Shown here one piece after another: positions 1 to 8,188 of a stretch of 43,314 bases of DNA. The stretch comes from Chlamydiia bacterium (GTDB taxonomy: Bacteria > Chlamydiota > Chlamydiia > Chlamydiales > Rhabdochlamydiaceae). The notes beneath the pieces are model-generated. The model did not search any database and was not told the origin of the DNA. It saw nothing but the letters and a program-made list of their open reading frames with translations. Every line of letters begins with the position of its first letter. Positions within the stretch are counted from its first letter, which is position 1. Location of the stretch: NCBI GenBank assembly GCA_021324995.1, contig JAJPIB010000007.1:1-43314 (forward strand). The letters are read 5' to 3'. The translations under genes and the position numbers were made by a program.

Positions 1-107
1 GGGTTTTGAGTTGCGCGCGTTGAGCTTCGCTTAAGAAAATCATGTTCAGCAGGTTACATGTCAAGTTGAATTTTTATCAAACGGTTTCTTGATTCACGAG
101 AGGTATA
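1..107 (-). mobile_element. 5' end of an IS630-type element, running off the left edge
   Basis: Positions 5-107 are an exact reverse complement of 43212-43314. On the minus strand an ATG at 43-41 opens a frame reading MIFLSEAQRAQLKT to the window edge. This resembles the N-terminus of IS630-family transposases, which usually begin with a short FLxxxxRxxLK segment. The repeat stops at a TATA (104-107), and IS630 elements insert at TA, so the IS end is probably at about 105-107. Only the end is visible; the family name rests on 14 residues and the TA boundary, so it is moderate. Confidence 0.5.
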
Positions 108-114
108 CATTAAC

Positions 115-177
115 TTGATACAAAAATTATTGACTCCTATTTTTTTTTAAATTAACAAGAGGAATGGATAGTATAAT
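115..177 (+). promoter_or_regulatory. Candidate promoters of the efflux operon
   Basis: TTGATA at 115-120 is followed after 17 bp by TATTTT at 138-143. A perfect TATAAT lies at 172-177 without a good -35 box; if used it would give an almost leaderless mRNA for the ATG at 189. Both lie just inside the IS boundary at 107, so the insertion may have replaced the older upstream region. An AAGAGGA stretch at 157-163 is too far from ATG 189 (about 25 bases) to be a normal ribosome site. Confidence 0.35.
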
Positions 178-188
178 AAATGAAATAA

Positions 189-1661
189 ATGGATTTTGTT
201 TATTTTAGAAGAAAATGGAATATTGGGGTTTTGGTTTTTCTTTGCGGATGTGTCTCGATGCCTAAAGACCAGCAGACAGAAAACCTCATCACTCCCCCCA
301 CGATAACCACTTCTGTAAAAAATGGGGTGGAGAGTGGATTTTTCTGCGTAGGAAATTGGCCTGAAGAAAATTGGTGGGAGATCTTCCATTCTGAGGAATT
401 GAATCATCTAATCACTGAGGCGCTAGATCGGAATCCTACGATCCAAAGTTTTGCCAGGCGGGTAGAGTACGCGAAGCAAGAAGCGAAGGTAGTGAAATCT
501 AAGCTCTTCCCTTTGCTCTTCTTTGATGCGGATGAAACTTGGGAAGCGCTTAGCCATCACGGCCTTTACCGCGCTTTCAATCCCGATCTGCCTATCAATG
601 CGAATTTGGTCGATCTCACGCTGTCGTTCACATATGAGTTCGACTTCTGGGGGAAAAACAGAAACTTGTTCAATGCGGCTCTAGGAGAGAAAAAGGCACA
701 GGAAGCCGAAGCTGCGGGTGTTGTACTGATCACATCGACAGCTCTCGCTCAGAGTTATTTTGCTCTTAAGACCAATCTTGTCCGAAAAAAACTTTTCGAA
801 GAGCTCTACGCAGTTCGAGCCAAAATTTTTGAATTGCAAAACCTGCTGCAAAAAAAAGCGCTTCTGTCGAGACTGCAACCGCTTCTTTCAGAGGAGTATC
901 TTTTAGAAGCTGAAAAGTTGGTTTTCAGCATTGAAGAAGAAGTCGAGACGGACAAACATCTCATCAACATTTTAATGGGAAGAAGTCCTGAGGAATGGCT
1001 ACCCGTAGAAATTGGCACTCCTGAAAAACTCAAAAAACTGATTGTTCCGACGAATCTCTCCCTCGACCTGCTATCTAGACGCCCTGATCTCATCGCTCAA
1101 ATCTGGCGCGTAGAATCTCTTGCTCATGAAGTGGGAGCGGCTAAGGCGGATTTTTATCCTAATGTCAATTTAACGGCTTTCTTCGGTCTGGAAAGTATCG
1201 CCTATCGGCTTTTATTCCGTTCGGAAAGCAAAATGGCGGGACTGCAACCGGCCATTCACTTACCTATTTTTACAGCGGGAGAAATCCGCGCAAATATCCG
1301 TGCTAAAAAAGCGCTCTTCGATGAGGCTGTATTCGCTTATAACGATCTCCTTTTGAAGAGTGCTGGCGAAGTCGCCGATATTTTAGTTCTGGCCAGATCG
1401 ATTTTTGAACAGAAAAGCGATCAGGAACAAATTGTGGAAGCGGCCCAAGAGAGATACGATTTGACATCGCTTAGACTCCTGAGCGGTCTGGACAATAGGC
1501 TTTCCCAGCTCTACATTCAGGAGGAGCTGATCCTCAAAGAACTGGATGACGTCTCTTTACTTTATGCACAATATGTCGCAGCGATTAAGTTGGTTAAAGC
1601 GCTTGGAGGGGGTTATCATTCGTCTTACGACATTCCTTTGAGAAAAGGGGGTGGAGCATGA
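189..1661 (+). CDS. Outer-membrane efflux lipoprotein (TolC/NodT family)
   Basis: This is the outer-membrane channel of a tripartite drug-efflux pump. A short hydrophobic N-terminus ends in a lipobox (LCGC, Cys21), so the protein is probably lipidated. The WWEIFHSEELNHLI segment near residues 62-75 is the usual start of the NodT-type OMF fold, and two long helical repeats follow (about residues 70-270 and 290-475). The length of 490 residues is normal. An in-frame stop at 186-188 makes ATG 189 the earliest start. The end overlaps the next gene by 4 bases (ATGA), showing an operon with the EmrA-like and EmrB-like genes. The substrate cannot be told from sequence. Confidence 0.9.
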   Translation: MDFVYFRRKWNIGVLVFLCGCVSMPKDQQTENLITPPTITTSVKNGVESGFFCVGNWPEENWWEIFHSEELNHLITEALDRNPTIQSFARRVEYAKQEAKVVKSKLFPLLFFDADETWEALSHHGLYRAFNPDLPINANLVDLTLSFTYEFDFWGKNRNLFNAALGEKKAQEAEAAGVVLITSTALAQSYFALKTNLVRKKLFEELYAVRAKIFELQNLLQKKALLSRLQPLLSEEYLLEAEKLVFSIEEEVETDKHLINILMGRSPEEWLPVEIGTPEKLKKLIVPTNLSLDLLSRRPDLIAQIWRVESLAHEVGAAKADFYPNVNLTAFFGLESIAYRLLFRSESKMAGLQPAIHLPIFTAGEIRANIRAKKALFDEAVFAYNDLLLKSAGEVADILVLARSIFEQKSDQEQIVEAAQERYDLTSLRLLSGLDNRLSQLYIQEELILKELDDVSLLYAQYVAAIKLVKALGGGYHSSYDIPLRKGGGA

Positions 1662-2845
1662 CGAAGCCGCAAAGAAGAAAAAGGATTTCGATTATACTCA
1701 TCGTTGTGTTTCTCATTTTAGGGATTGCCTTCTTGCTCTTTTGGCTTTTGTACTTGCGCTTCATCGAATACACCGATGATGCCTACGTCGAGGGCAACCA
1801 GGTCTACATCACTCCCCTACATTCCGGTTTTGTCACAGCGATTCATTCGGATGATACGTATTTAGTGGAAAAAGGACAGCTTCTCATCGATCTCGATAAA
1901 ACGGATGCAATCATTGCTCTCAACCAGGCGGAAAAAAATTTAGCTCAAGTCGTTCGCGAGGTATGCCAAATGTTCCATCAGGTTTTCGTCTATCAGGCGG
2001 AGATCGAAGTGAAAAAAGCAGAATTCATTAAAACAGCGCAAGATTATGAACACCGCAAGGCAGTCATTGAAGAAGGTGGCGTGTCTCTCGAGGATTTCGA
2101 ACATTCTATCGCTTTTTTGAGCGGAAGTTTTTATTCCTTACAAATGACAGAACTTCTTTATGAAAAAGCGCTCAGCCTTGTGCAAGGCACGGCGATCATC
2201 AACCACCCCTTAGTTCTAGAAGCTTCCGATAAAGTGAGAGATGCTTGGGTGAAGCTTTATCGCTGTCAAATTTACTCCCCAGTCAAGGGCCTTGTCGCTC
2301 AGAGGAAGATTCAAGTGGGAATGTGGGTCGATGCAGGAAAGCCTCTGATGAGTGTCATTCCTCTCGATCAAATCTGGGTCAATGCCAACTATAAAGAAAC
2401 GCAGCTCAAAAAAATGCGGATCGGCCAAAAAGTAAAAATCACTTCCGATCTCTATGGCAGAGATATTGTTTTTCACGGAACGATTGCGGGACTTCCTGGG
2501 GCTGCAGGAAATGCCTTTTCACTGCTTCCCCCGCAAAACCTCTCGGGTAACTGGATCAAAATCGTGCAGCGTCTTCCCGTCCGCGTCATGCTGGATCCAG
2601 CACAGCTCGAGCAACACCCCTTACGCATTGGCCTTTCGATGGAAGCGATTGTTGATCTCAAGGATCAAGAAGGGCTCCTCGTTCCGAAGGATCACGAGGT
2701 TTCACCTCTCTATCAGACCCAAATTTTTGACTTCGAAGAACTTGGAGACGAAGACGCGATCGACGCGGTTCTCTACGCGAATATCGATCCTGCGCTTTCG
2801 ATGTATGCCGACTCCCCTCTTCTCATTCCACCGGAATCGCCATGA
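1658..2845 (+). CDS. Periplasmic adaptor of efflux pump (HlyD/EmrA family)
   Basis: This is the membrane-fusion protein that joins the inner-membrane transporter to the outer-membrane channel. One N-terminal transmembrane helix (about residues 9-32) is followed by YTDDAYVEGNQVYI, the signature at the start of EmrA-type adaptors. Next come a lipoyl half-motif, a coiled-coil hairpin (about residues 80-190), the second lipoyl half (SPVKGLVAQRKIQVGMWV) and a beta-barrel domain. The length of 395 residues is typical of EmrA. It overlaps the genes on both sides by 4 bases, so the three are translationally coupled. Confidence 0.92.
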   Translation: MTKPQRRKRISIILIVVFLILGIAFLLFWLLYLRFIEYTDDAYVEGNQVYITPLHSGFVTAIHSDDTYLVEKGQLLIDLDKTDAIIALNQAEKNLAQVVREVCQMFHQVFVYQAEIEVKKAEFIKTAQDYEHRKAVIEEGGVSLEDFEHSIAFLSGSFYSLQMTELLYEKALSLVQGTAIINHPLVLEASDKVRDAWVKLYRCQIYSPVKGLVAQRKIQVGMWVDAGKPLMSVIPLDQIWVNANYKETQLKKMRIGQKVKITSDLYGRDIVFHGTIAGLPGAAGNAFSLLPPQNLSGNWIKIVQRLPVRVMLDPAQLEQHPLRIGLSMEAIVDLKDQEGLLVPKDHEVSPLYQTQIFDFEELGDEDAIDAVLYANIDPALSMYADSPLLIPPESP

Positions 2846-4386
2846 GCAAAGACCACCTCGAACATCCTGTTTCTCCTTCGCTTTTCTTTGGCTTGTTTTG
2901 TCTTCTATTTTCTGCGATTTTTAATTATACCGTTAGTCTAATGGCATCCCCCTACATTGCCTCCGATCTGGGCGGAAGCAATGACACAGCCACGTATACC
3001 GTTTCCTTTTTTGCTCTCGGAAACGCATTAGGCATTCCTCTAGGAAGAGCTCTGATGCCGCGTATCGGACCCGTGCGCTTTCTCATTATTACACTGCTGC
3101 TTTTCACTTTCTTTTCCTGGATGTGCGCGATCGCCCCAAACTACCCTTTTTTTAATGCAGCTCGATTTTTACAAGGATTTGTCTCAGGACCCTTTTACGC
3201 TTTAGGCTTTTTCTTATTCTCTGCTTTACAGCCAAAAGAAAAAAAAGCCCTCTTTCTATCGATCTCACTTTCGATATTTACTATAGGCCCTGTGCTTGGC
3301 GCCTGCTGGGGGGGATGGATCGCTTATGAGTGGCATTGGAGCTGGATCTTTTATTTCAATATTCCTTTTCTTCTTCTCTTAACGTGGTATTTATATTACC
3401 GGCTCAAAGGTTTTGATCAAGGCCCCTTGGAAAGACTTCCGTTTGATGCGATAGGCTGTTTTTCTTACTTTGTGGGTATCTTTTGTCTCAGTGTTATTGT
3501 CATTATGGGTCAAGAACTTGATTGGTTCCGCTCGCCTCTTATTGCCACACTTGCCGGGATCGGATTCCCCGCTCTACTCTTTTTCATCTTTTGGGAGATT
3601 AATCATCCCCACCCGATTCTTTCTCTCCACCTGCTAAAAAAACCGATGCTTTCGTTTGCTCTTTTCAACCTTGCGGTCTTGTTTTCAGCCTATTTTGGGA
3701 TGGTCATCCTCCTTGCGCTTTGGCTGAAACTCTGGGCAAATTATACGCCAGACTGGATTGCAGCTCTTCTTGGGATCATGGCTCTCACAGGTCTTTTCCC
3801 ACTCTCTTTAATCTCTAAAAGAATCAACCGCATCGATAATCGAATCTTTTTAAGCCTTGCGATTCTATTTCTTGCCATTTCCTGTTTTCACACGATGATT
3901 TTTGATGTTGACATCGATCTTCAAAGAATTGCGACCTCGCGCCTTCTCGCTGGGTTAGGACTAGCACTCTTTCTTGCTCCCATTTTTAGACTCTGTTTTC
4001 ACTCTTTGCAAAGCGTGGAAATGCTGCAGGTGCTGGGCTTATTTCAAGTGGTGCGCGCCCTATCAAGCGGTCTTGGAGCATCCATTTACGACACCATTTG
4101 GCAGCGCAGGCAGGTCTTTTTCCACGACAGACTCGGCAGTAAGATCACTCCACTTTCCCCAGAAACACAAGATTTTTTTTCAAACGGCAAAGCCCTTGGG
4201 CTCGAAGGTGAGCACGCTACGGCTCAACTCGCCTATTATCTTCAGAGAGAGGCAACTTCGCTTGCCCTTGATGATTGCTTCTATCTTATGGCTTGCATTC
4301 TCATCGGCCTACTCCTTACTTTTTTCTTTACATTTCTTTCAAAAAAAGGCTCCTTTGTGACCACCGAAGACAAGACTCTTCCCTAA
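2842..4386 (+). CDS. MFS drug transporter (DHA2/EmrB family)
   Basis: This 514-residue inner-membrane protein is rich in hydrophobic helices, consistent with the 14 spans of the DHA2 (EmrB/QacA) group. It shows the NYTVSLMASPYIASDLGG opening segment of this group and the helix-4 sequence RFLQGFVSGPFYALG, the counterpart of the R-x-x-Q-G-x-G/A signature. It is the proton-driven pump partner of the two upstream gene products. The last gene of the operon, it is followed by about 30 bases before the promoter of the next gene. The substrate is unknown; EmrAB-type pumps usually expel hydrophobic toxic compounds. Confidence 0.92.
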   Translation: MSKDHLEHPVSPSLFFGLFCLLFSAIFNYTVSLMASPYIASDLGGSNDTATYTVSFFALGNALGIPLGRALMPRIGPVRFLIITLLLFTFFSWMCAIAPNYPFFNAARFLQGFVSGPFYALGFFLFSALQPKEKKALFLSISLSIFTIGPVLGACWGGWIAYEWHWSWIFYFNIPFLLLLTWYLYYRLKGFDQGPLERLPFDAIGCFSYFVGIFCLSVIVIMGQELDWFRSPLIATLAGIGFPALLFFIFWEINHPHPILSLHLLKKPMLSFALFNLAVLFSAYFGMVILLALWLKLWANYTPDWIAALLGIMALTGLFPLSLISKRINRIDNRIFLSLAILFLAISCFHTMIFDVDIDLQRIATSRLLAGLGLALFLAPIFRLCFHSLQSVEMLQVLGLFQVVRALSSGLGASIYDTIWQRRQVFFHDRLGSKITPLSPETQDFFSNGKALGLEGEHATAQLAYYLQREATSLALDDCFYLMACILIGLLLTFFFTFLSKKGSFVTTEDKTLP

Positions 4387-4417
4387 GAACATCAATTCGA
4401 TAATAATTTCTAATTAA

Positions 4418-4447
4418 TTGCAAATTTAATAGACAAACTAGTATACT
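4418..4447 (+). promoter_or_regulatory. Candidate sigma-70-type promoter of the first CBM20-like gene
   Basis: TTGCAA (4418-4423) and TATACT (4442-4447) are separated by 18 bp. The predicted start of transcription lies near 4454, about 17 bases before the GTG start at 4471. Confidence 0.5.
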
Positions 4448-4470
4448 CTGAAAATAATCAACCAAAATGC

Positions 4471-5496
4471 GTGAAAATTATGTTACCTACTAAATGCGAC
4501 TTTTCTTTAAATGAAAGTTATAGATCAATGCAGATTCCATTTCATCACACATGCGAGTCAAACACTCTAAAAGACCATCTCCTTGAGTTTTATGGGGTTA
4601 TCCATGAAATTGATAAATTAGTGCTAAAGCTGCTCAAATCATCAGAGAATGCTGTTGCATTGGGTCCCTATCTGGATGATGCTCTAGAAACCTTCTCTAA
4701 TGCTACGGAAACATTTGTTGCTGATTATTCAAAGATATTTGATACGTTGAAAAATTGGGACAAAAACAAGCAAGAAATTCACAAGACACTAGAATATTCT
4801 TATAAAAAAAGAGAACTGAATGAAGAGCTAAATCAAAAAGAAAATCTTAAATTCGAACGCGCTTCCTTCGGTTTAAATTGCTTATCGACACCTGGGTGTG
4901 AAATACTTCAGATTTTCTCTCTTGCTCCTCTTGCTGAAAAGTTTAAAGTGGATTTCAGCACGGACGCTAGAAAACTTCATACATTTATTACTGAAAACCC
5001 TAGTTTGTTTGGTCACAAAAACCACTCTCAGTTGGATCGGTTTAATATTGTGAAGACACAATTAGAAACACTCCCCTCTCTTCAACCTCATCGAGAAGCC
5101 TTGAATAAGGATTATACTTTTAAAAGCCTAAATTTCTCAATGAGGCCATCAAAAAAAATGCTCGAAAAAGCTAATCCTCAAGAATTGGGAAGTGCTGAAC
5201 AAGGACTTGTGCCAGAGCAATCTTCTTCTGTTCCTTTATGTATTGACATTACAGTTCTTTCCCAGTTGAAATTCGGGCAAAATCTAGGGATTTGCTGTGA
5301 CCCAAAATGGGAACAGAACCCTATTTCCTTTGATTTGTCCGAAAATGGTTGGAAAGGACAGATTCCTCTAAATACAAATTGGAAATTTGTAATTCTTGAA
5401 AACGGCAAAGTGACTCGATGGGAAAAAGGATGTAATCGTCTTTGCGGCAATCAAACACAGGGGTTTACAGTAAAAGCCCACGAAGTGCATTTTTAA
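4471..5496 (+). CDS. Uncharacterised protein with C-terminal CBM20-like starch-binding module (paralog A)
   Basis: The protein has 341 residues and no signal peptide. Residues about 1-240 are mostly helical and have no family I recognise. Residues about 255-341 look like a CBM20 starch-binding domain: a strand ending NLGIC, then GWKGQIPL, NWKFVIL, and V-T-R-W-E-K-G-C-N-R, which parallels the family pattern W-x-x-x-x-x-L-P ... E-Y-K-F ... V-x-W-E-x-x-x-N-R. The next gene carries the same module. The start is GTG 4471 (ATG 4480 is the alternative); no good ribosome site is visible. The module points to glycogen or starch binding; the job of the N-terminal part is unknown. A type III effector role is possible but only inferred. 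Confidence 0.72.
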   Translation: MKIMLPTKCDFSLNESYRSMQIPFHHTCESNTLKDHLLEFYGVIHEIDKLVLKLLKSSENAVALGPYLDDALETFSNATETFVADYSKIFDTLKNWDKNKQEIHKTLEYSYKKRELNEELNQKENLKFERASFGLNCLSTPGCEILQIFSLAPLAEKFKVDFSTDARKLHTFITENPSLFGHKNHSQLDRFNIVKTQLETLPSLQPHREALNKDYTFKSLNFSMRPSKKMLEKANPQELGSAEQGLVPEQSSSVPLCIDITVLSQLKFGQNLGICCDPKWEQNPISFDLSENGWKGQIPLNTNWKFVILENGKVTRWEKGCNRLCGNQTQGFTVKAHEVHF

Positions 5497-5571
5497 AGAA
5501 AAAATAGATATATCAAAAATGATTGAAGACAGTGTAATTCAATCAATAAAAATTAAAATAGGAGTCCTTTC

Positions 5572-6765
5572 ATGACAACTGAAAGTGTATTAGGATCGAG
5601 TTTCCATTTAATTCAACCCGCTTACTATGCAGGTTTTGATTCAAATCTTTACAGAAACGATTTTATTAGCATTTATACATATCTAGAGGAAGCGTCTAAA
5701 AATATTTCGGCTATGGAGAACGGCTCCAAGATGCCTTCTGTATGCGAAATGTCGGCAATGCTAAATGAAATGTCTCAAGCTCTTGAGTTATGCGTCGAGG
5801 ATTATAAAGATCTCGATCAAGGAACATCAAATTGGGATACGCTAGTGGATACACTAGAGGCACAGAGATCACAAGCTGTTAAAGAACCAGATCCTCTTCC
5901 CTCTTTTGAAGTGTTTAAGGCATCCATTTCTAACTTGCAAGAGAAAGCAAAAGAAATATCTCCCCGCTTTCCAACCGGAACTTCCTTAGAGGACATAGGA
6001 ACAAGCTATGCCAAAATGTTATACACTCAAAAAGAAAATCAAATAAAAAAAGATAAAATCAATTGTAAAAACAAGACGAATGCTTCATTATTATTAATGA
6101 ATTACCCAAATTGTGAAGGAAAGCAGTTGGACCAGCTCTTTCGCCAATCAAGGTATCTTATAGAGGAACTGCGGGTTACTACTAACAGGGTTACTGTTTT
6201 TTTCTCGAATTTTTTCTCAAAAAAGATAGAGAGCCAAACAGAATTGTCTAATGCATGGGAAAGATTAAATTCTGCATTGGAGGGCTTAAATCACTTAGAC
6301 CTTTATGAAAGCCCAATACTCACAAGGACGCGTTTCCGATCGCCTCAGAGTTTAGATGCGGACTACAAAGAATTTGACGCTAAATTATTTGCCGATACGG
6401 ACCAAGAAATCACAACGAGTTCAGCGCTAAAAACATCCAAAGACTCGGTTACTAAAGAAGAAGCAATCCCCTGTGCTTCTGCTGTTGCCAGCAATTCTAT
6501 CACCTCTTCTCTTAAAATTACTGCTCTTTGTCAGTTGAAACAAGGAAAAAAACTAGGTATTTGCTTTGCCCCTAACTGGGAGAAAAAACCTATTTCTTTC
6601 GATTTTTCCGAAAATGGTTGGAAAGGTCAAATTCCTCTAAATACAGATTGGAAATTTGTTATCCTTGAAAAGGATATCGTGACACAATGGGAAAAAGGGC
6701 GTAACCGCTACTGCAAACCTGAAACGAAGGAATTTACAGTACAGACTCATGAGATAAGGTTTTAA
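5572..6765 (+). CDS. Uncharacterised protein with C-terminal CBM20-like starch-binding module (paralog B)
   Basis: This 397-residue paralog of the upstream gene lies 75 bp downstream on the same strand. Its last 49 residues begin GWKGQIPLNTDWKFVILE and contain the W-E-K-G-x-N-R signature; identity with paralog A is high there and much lower in the helical N-terminal region (about residues 1-310). An AGGAG sequence lies 9 bases before ATG 5572. There is no signal peptide or membrane segment. The pattern of a conserved binding module on a diverging N-terminal part is what one expects of effectors that share a target, here plausibly glycogen. Function is otherwise unknown. Confidence 0.72.
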   Translation: MTTESVLGSSFHLIQPAYYAGFDSNLYRNDFISIYTYLEEASKNISAMENGSKMPSVCEMSAMLNEMSQALELCVEDYKDLDQGTSNWDTLVDTLEAQRSQAVKEPDPLPSFEVFKASISNLQEKAKEISPRFPTGTSLEDIGTSYAKMLYTQKENQIKKDKINCKNKTNASLLLMNYPNCEGKQLDQLFRQSRYLIEELRVTTNRVTVFFSNFFSKKIESQTELSNAWERLNSALEGLNHLDLYESPILTRTRFRSPQSLDADYKEFDAKLFADTDQEITTSSALKTSKDSVTKEEAIPCASAVASNSITSSLKITALCQLKQGKKLGICFAPNWEKKPISFDFSENGWKGQIPLNTDWKFVILEKDIVTQWEKGRNRYCKPETKEFTVQTHEIRF

Positions 6766-6867
6766 AGGGTTTGCTGAACGTGCCAATGTCAAGTCCACGT
6801 TCGCATTAAAGACTGTCATTATTCAAACGACAATCTCTTTGTTTGCAAGATCTTAGTTTACATGGCA

Positions 6868-8010
6868 CTAGACCATTCCCCCACTATTTTGGTTTTGAAA
6901 AAAAAGCCGGGACCCATCTTCAAATTCCAGCTTCATGGGATGTTCTTTGGCGCGCTCGGCAAATGGTGTCATGCTGGATGTTTCCCTGGCAAAAGGTCCT
7001 AGTTCGCTTTGAAATTTGTTAATCATTTGATCAAGATATTCTTGATCTGGAGCTAATTCCCTAAGCGAAGATGCTTTCACTTCAGCTAATTGTCGCGAAC
7101 TGAAAAAGTTGTTCATCGTATTCGAGCAGCGAAAAAACAGTAAAGATCCTATGGATGTAATGCCAGCTGAGGTCGTCTTTGCGATCAAGTTTCCCATCTC
7201 TACAAATTCCTCGCGAAGAAGCGGTGAGAAGACGAACGCAGTTCCTCCTAATACTTTGTAACATCCAATAGCGATCACTACTTTTGCTGTTGTTCGGACT
7301 GTCGATGAAATGGCCGAACTACACAAAAATTCAACACCTTTCTGAACGATTTTTTGTCGCGTTGTTTTTTCTAACGCGTTAAGTTCTTTTTTTGTCTCTT
7401 TTTCAAAGTCATTTAGCTTGGTTATCGCCGCGGATTTACCTTCATCGGGTATAAATCGGTTGACTCGAGTCGAGACAGTCGAATTCCTTTCATTCCCCCC
7501 ACTATCTGAAGGATTGCTGATCTCTTCCTTGGCAGCGATAAGGATTCCTTCTGCTTTTACTTTCAATTCTTGCGATGCGCTTAAAAGCACTTGCATGTCG
7601 CTTGCAAAAATGTACAAGTGCCGAGCAGCAATAATAGAGCAGATATCGAGATATGCTGTAACTGGATAGGAATTAGGCCGGCGTTGCCCCCATTGAAGTG
7701 ACCAATCTTGTGTACGTTCTCCTAATTTCAATAATGTTTGTGTCGAAAGAGGATCCTTTAGATTTTCTTCGAGCCAATCCGACTCTTCTTGCCAACCAGC
7801 CTTTCTCACAAGTTGAACAACAGTATTCCCGAAGAAGGAGTATGTTTTTTTTAAAGTGGGCATGGCAATGCGATGCGTAACAAGGTCCGTCAAAGGATTC
7901 ACAATATAGTTATTCAAAGGCTGAAATACCCAATCCAAAGAGCTTCCCGTTTGATGCCCCCAACCGTTGTTTGCAGGATATGCACTGAAATTTGCTTGGC
8001 GAACTGCCAT
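6868..8010 (-). CDS. Uncharacterised protein with hydrophobic hairpin, possible inclusion-membrane type
   Basis: The frame is open further upstream, but AAAGGAGG lies just before the ATG at 8010-8008, giving MAVRQANFSAYPANNGWG and 380 residues. Residues about 1-215 are soluble, partly helical and charged. Residues about 235-305 hold two hydrophobic stretches (around VVIAIGCYKVLGGTAFVF and AGITSIGSLLFF) split by a short charged loop, followed by a soluble tail. Chlamydial Inc proteins have such a two-lobed hydrophobic domain, but the spacing here is loose, so this is only a suggestion. It is convergent with the CBM20-like genes. No family recognised. Confidence 0.7.
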   Translation of the reverse strand: MAVRQANFSAYPANNGWGHQTGSSLDWVFQPLNNYIVNPLTDLVTHRIAMPTLKKTYSFFGNTVVQLVRKAGWQEESDWLEENLKDPLSTQTLLKLGERTQDWSLQWGQRRPNSYPVTAYLDICSIIAARHLYIFASDMQVLLSASQELKVKAEGILIAAKEEISNPSDSGGNERNSTVSTRVNRFIPDEGKSAAITKLNDFEKETKKELNALEKTTRQKIVQKGVEFLCSSAISSTVRTTAKVVIAIGCYKVLGGTAFVFSPLLREEFVEMGNLIAKTTSAGITSIGSLLFFRCSNTMNNFFSSRQLAEVKASSLRELAPDQEYLDQMINKFQSELGPFARETSSMTPFAERAKEHPMKLEFEDGSRLFFQNQNSGGMV

Positions 8011-8188
8011 AGAAAACCTCCTTTTAAAATAAACTTTTAAAACAAGATACATTAAAGGGATTATTTTAAAAAAGGTTTTGGCAAAGCGTTAGTACAGAAT
8101 TTTGATCAGGCGGAGCAAAAAACCGATTCTTGAATCATTTTCTGTAGAGAGGTATCCTAGTGGAATTCATTTAGCCAAATAGAAGACG

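Noticed and set aside
6775..6801. GAACGTG/CACGTTC hairpin between convergent genes as a terminator
   Set aside because: The 13-base loop is long and no uridine run follows; not supported.
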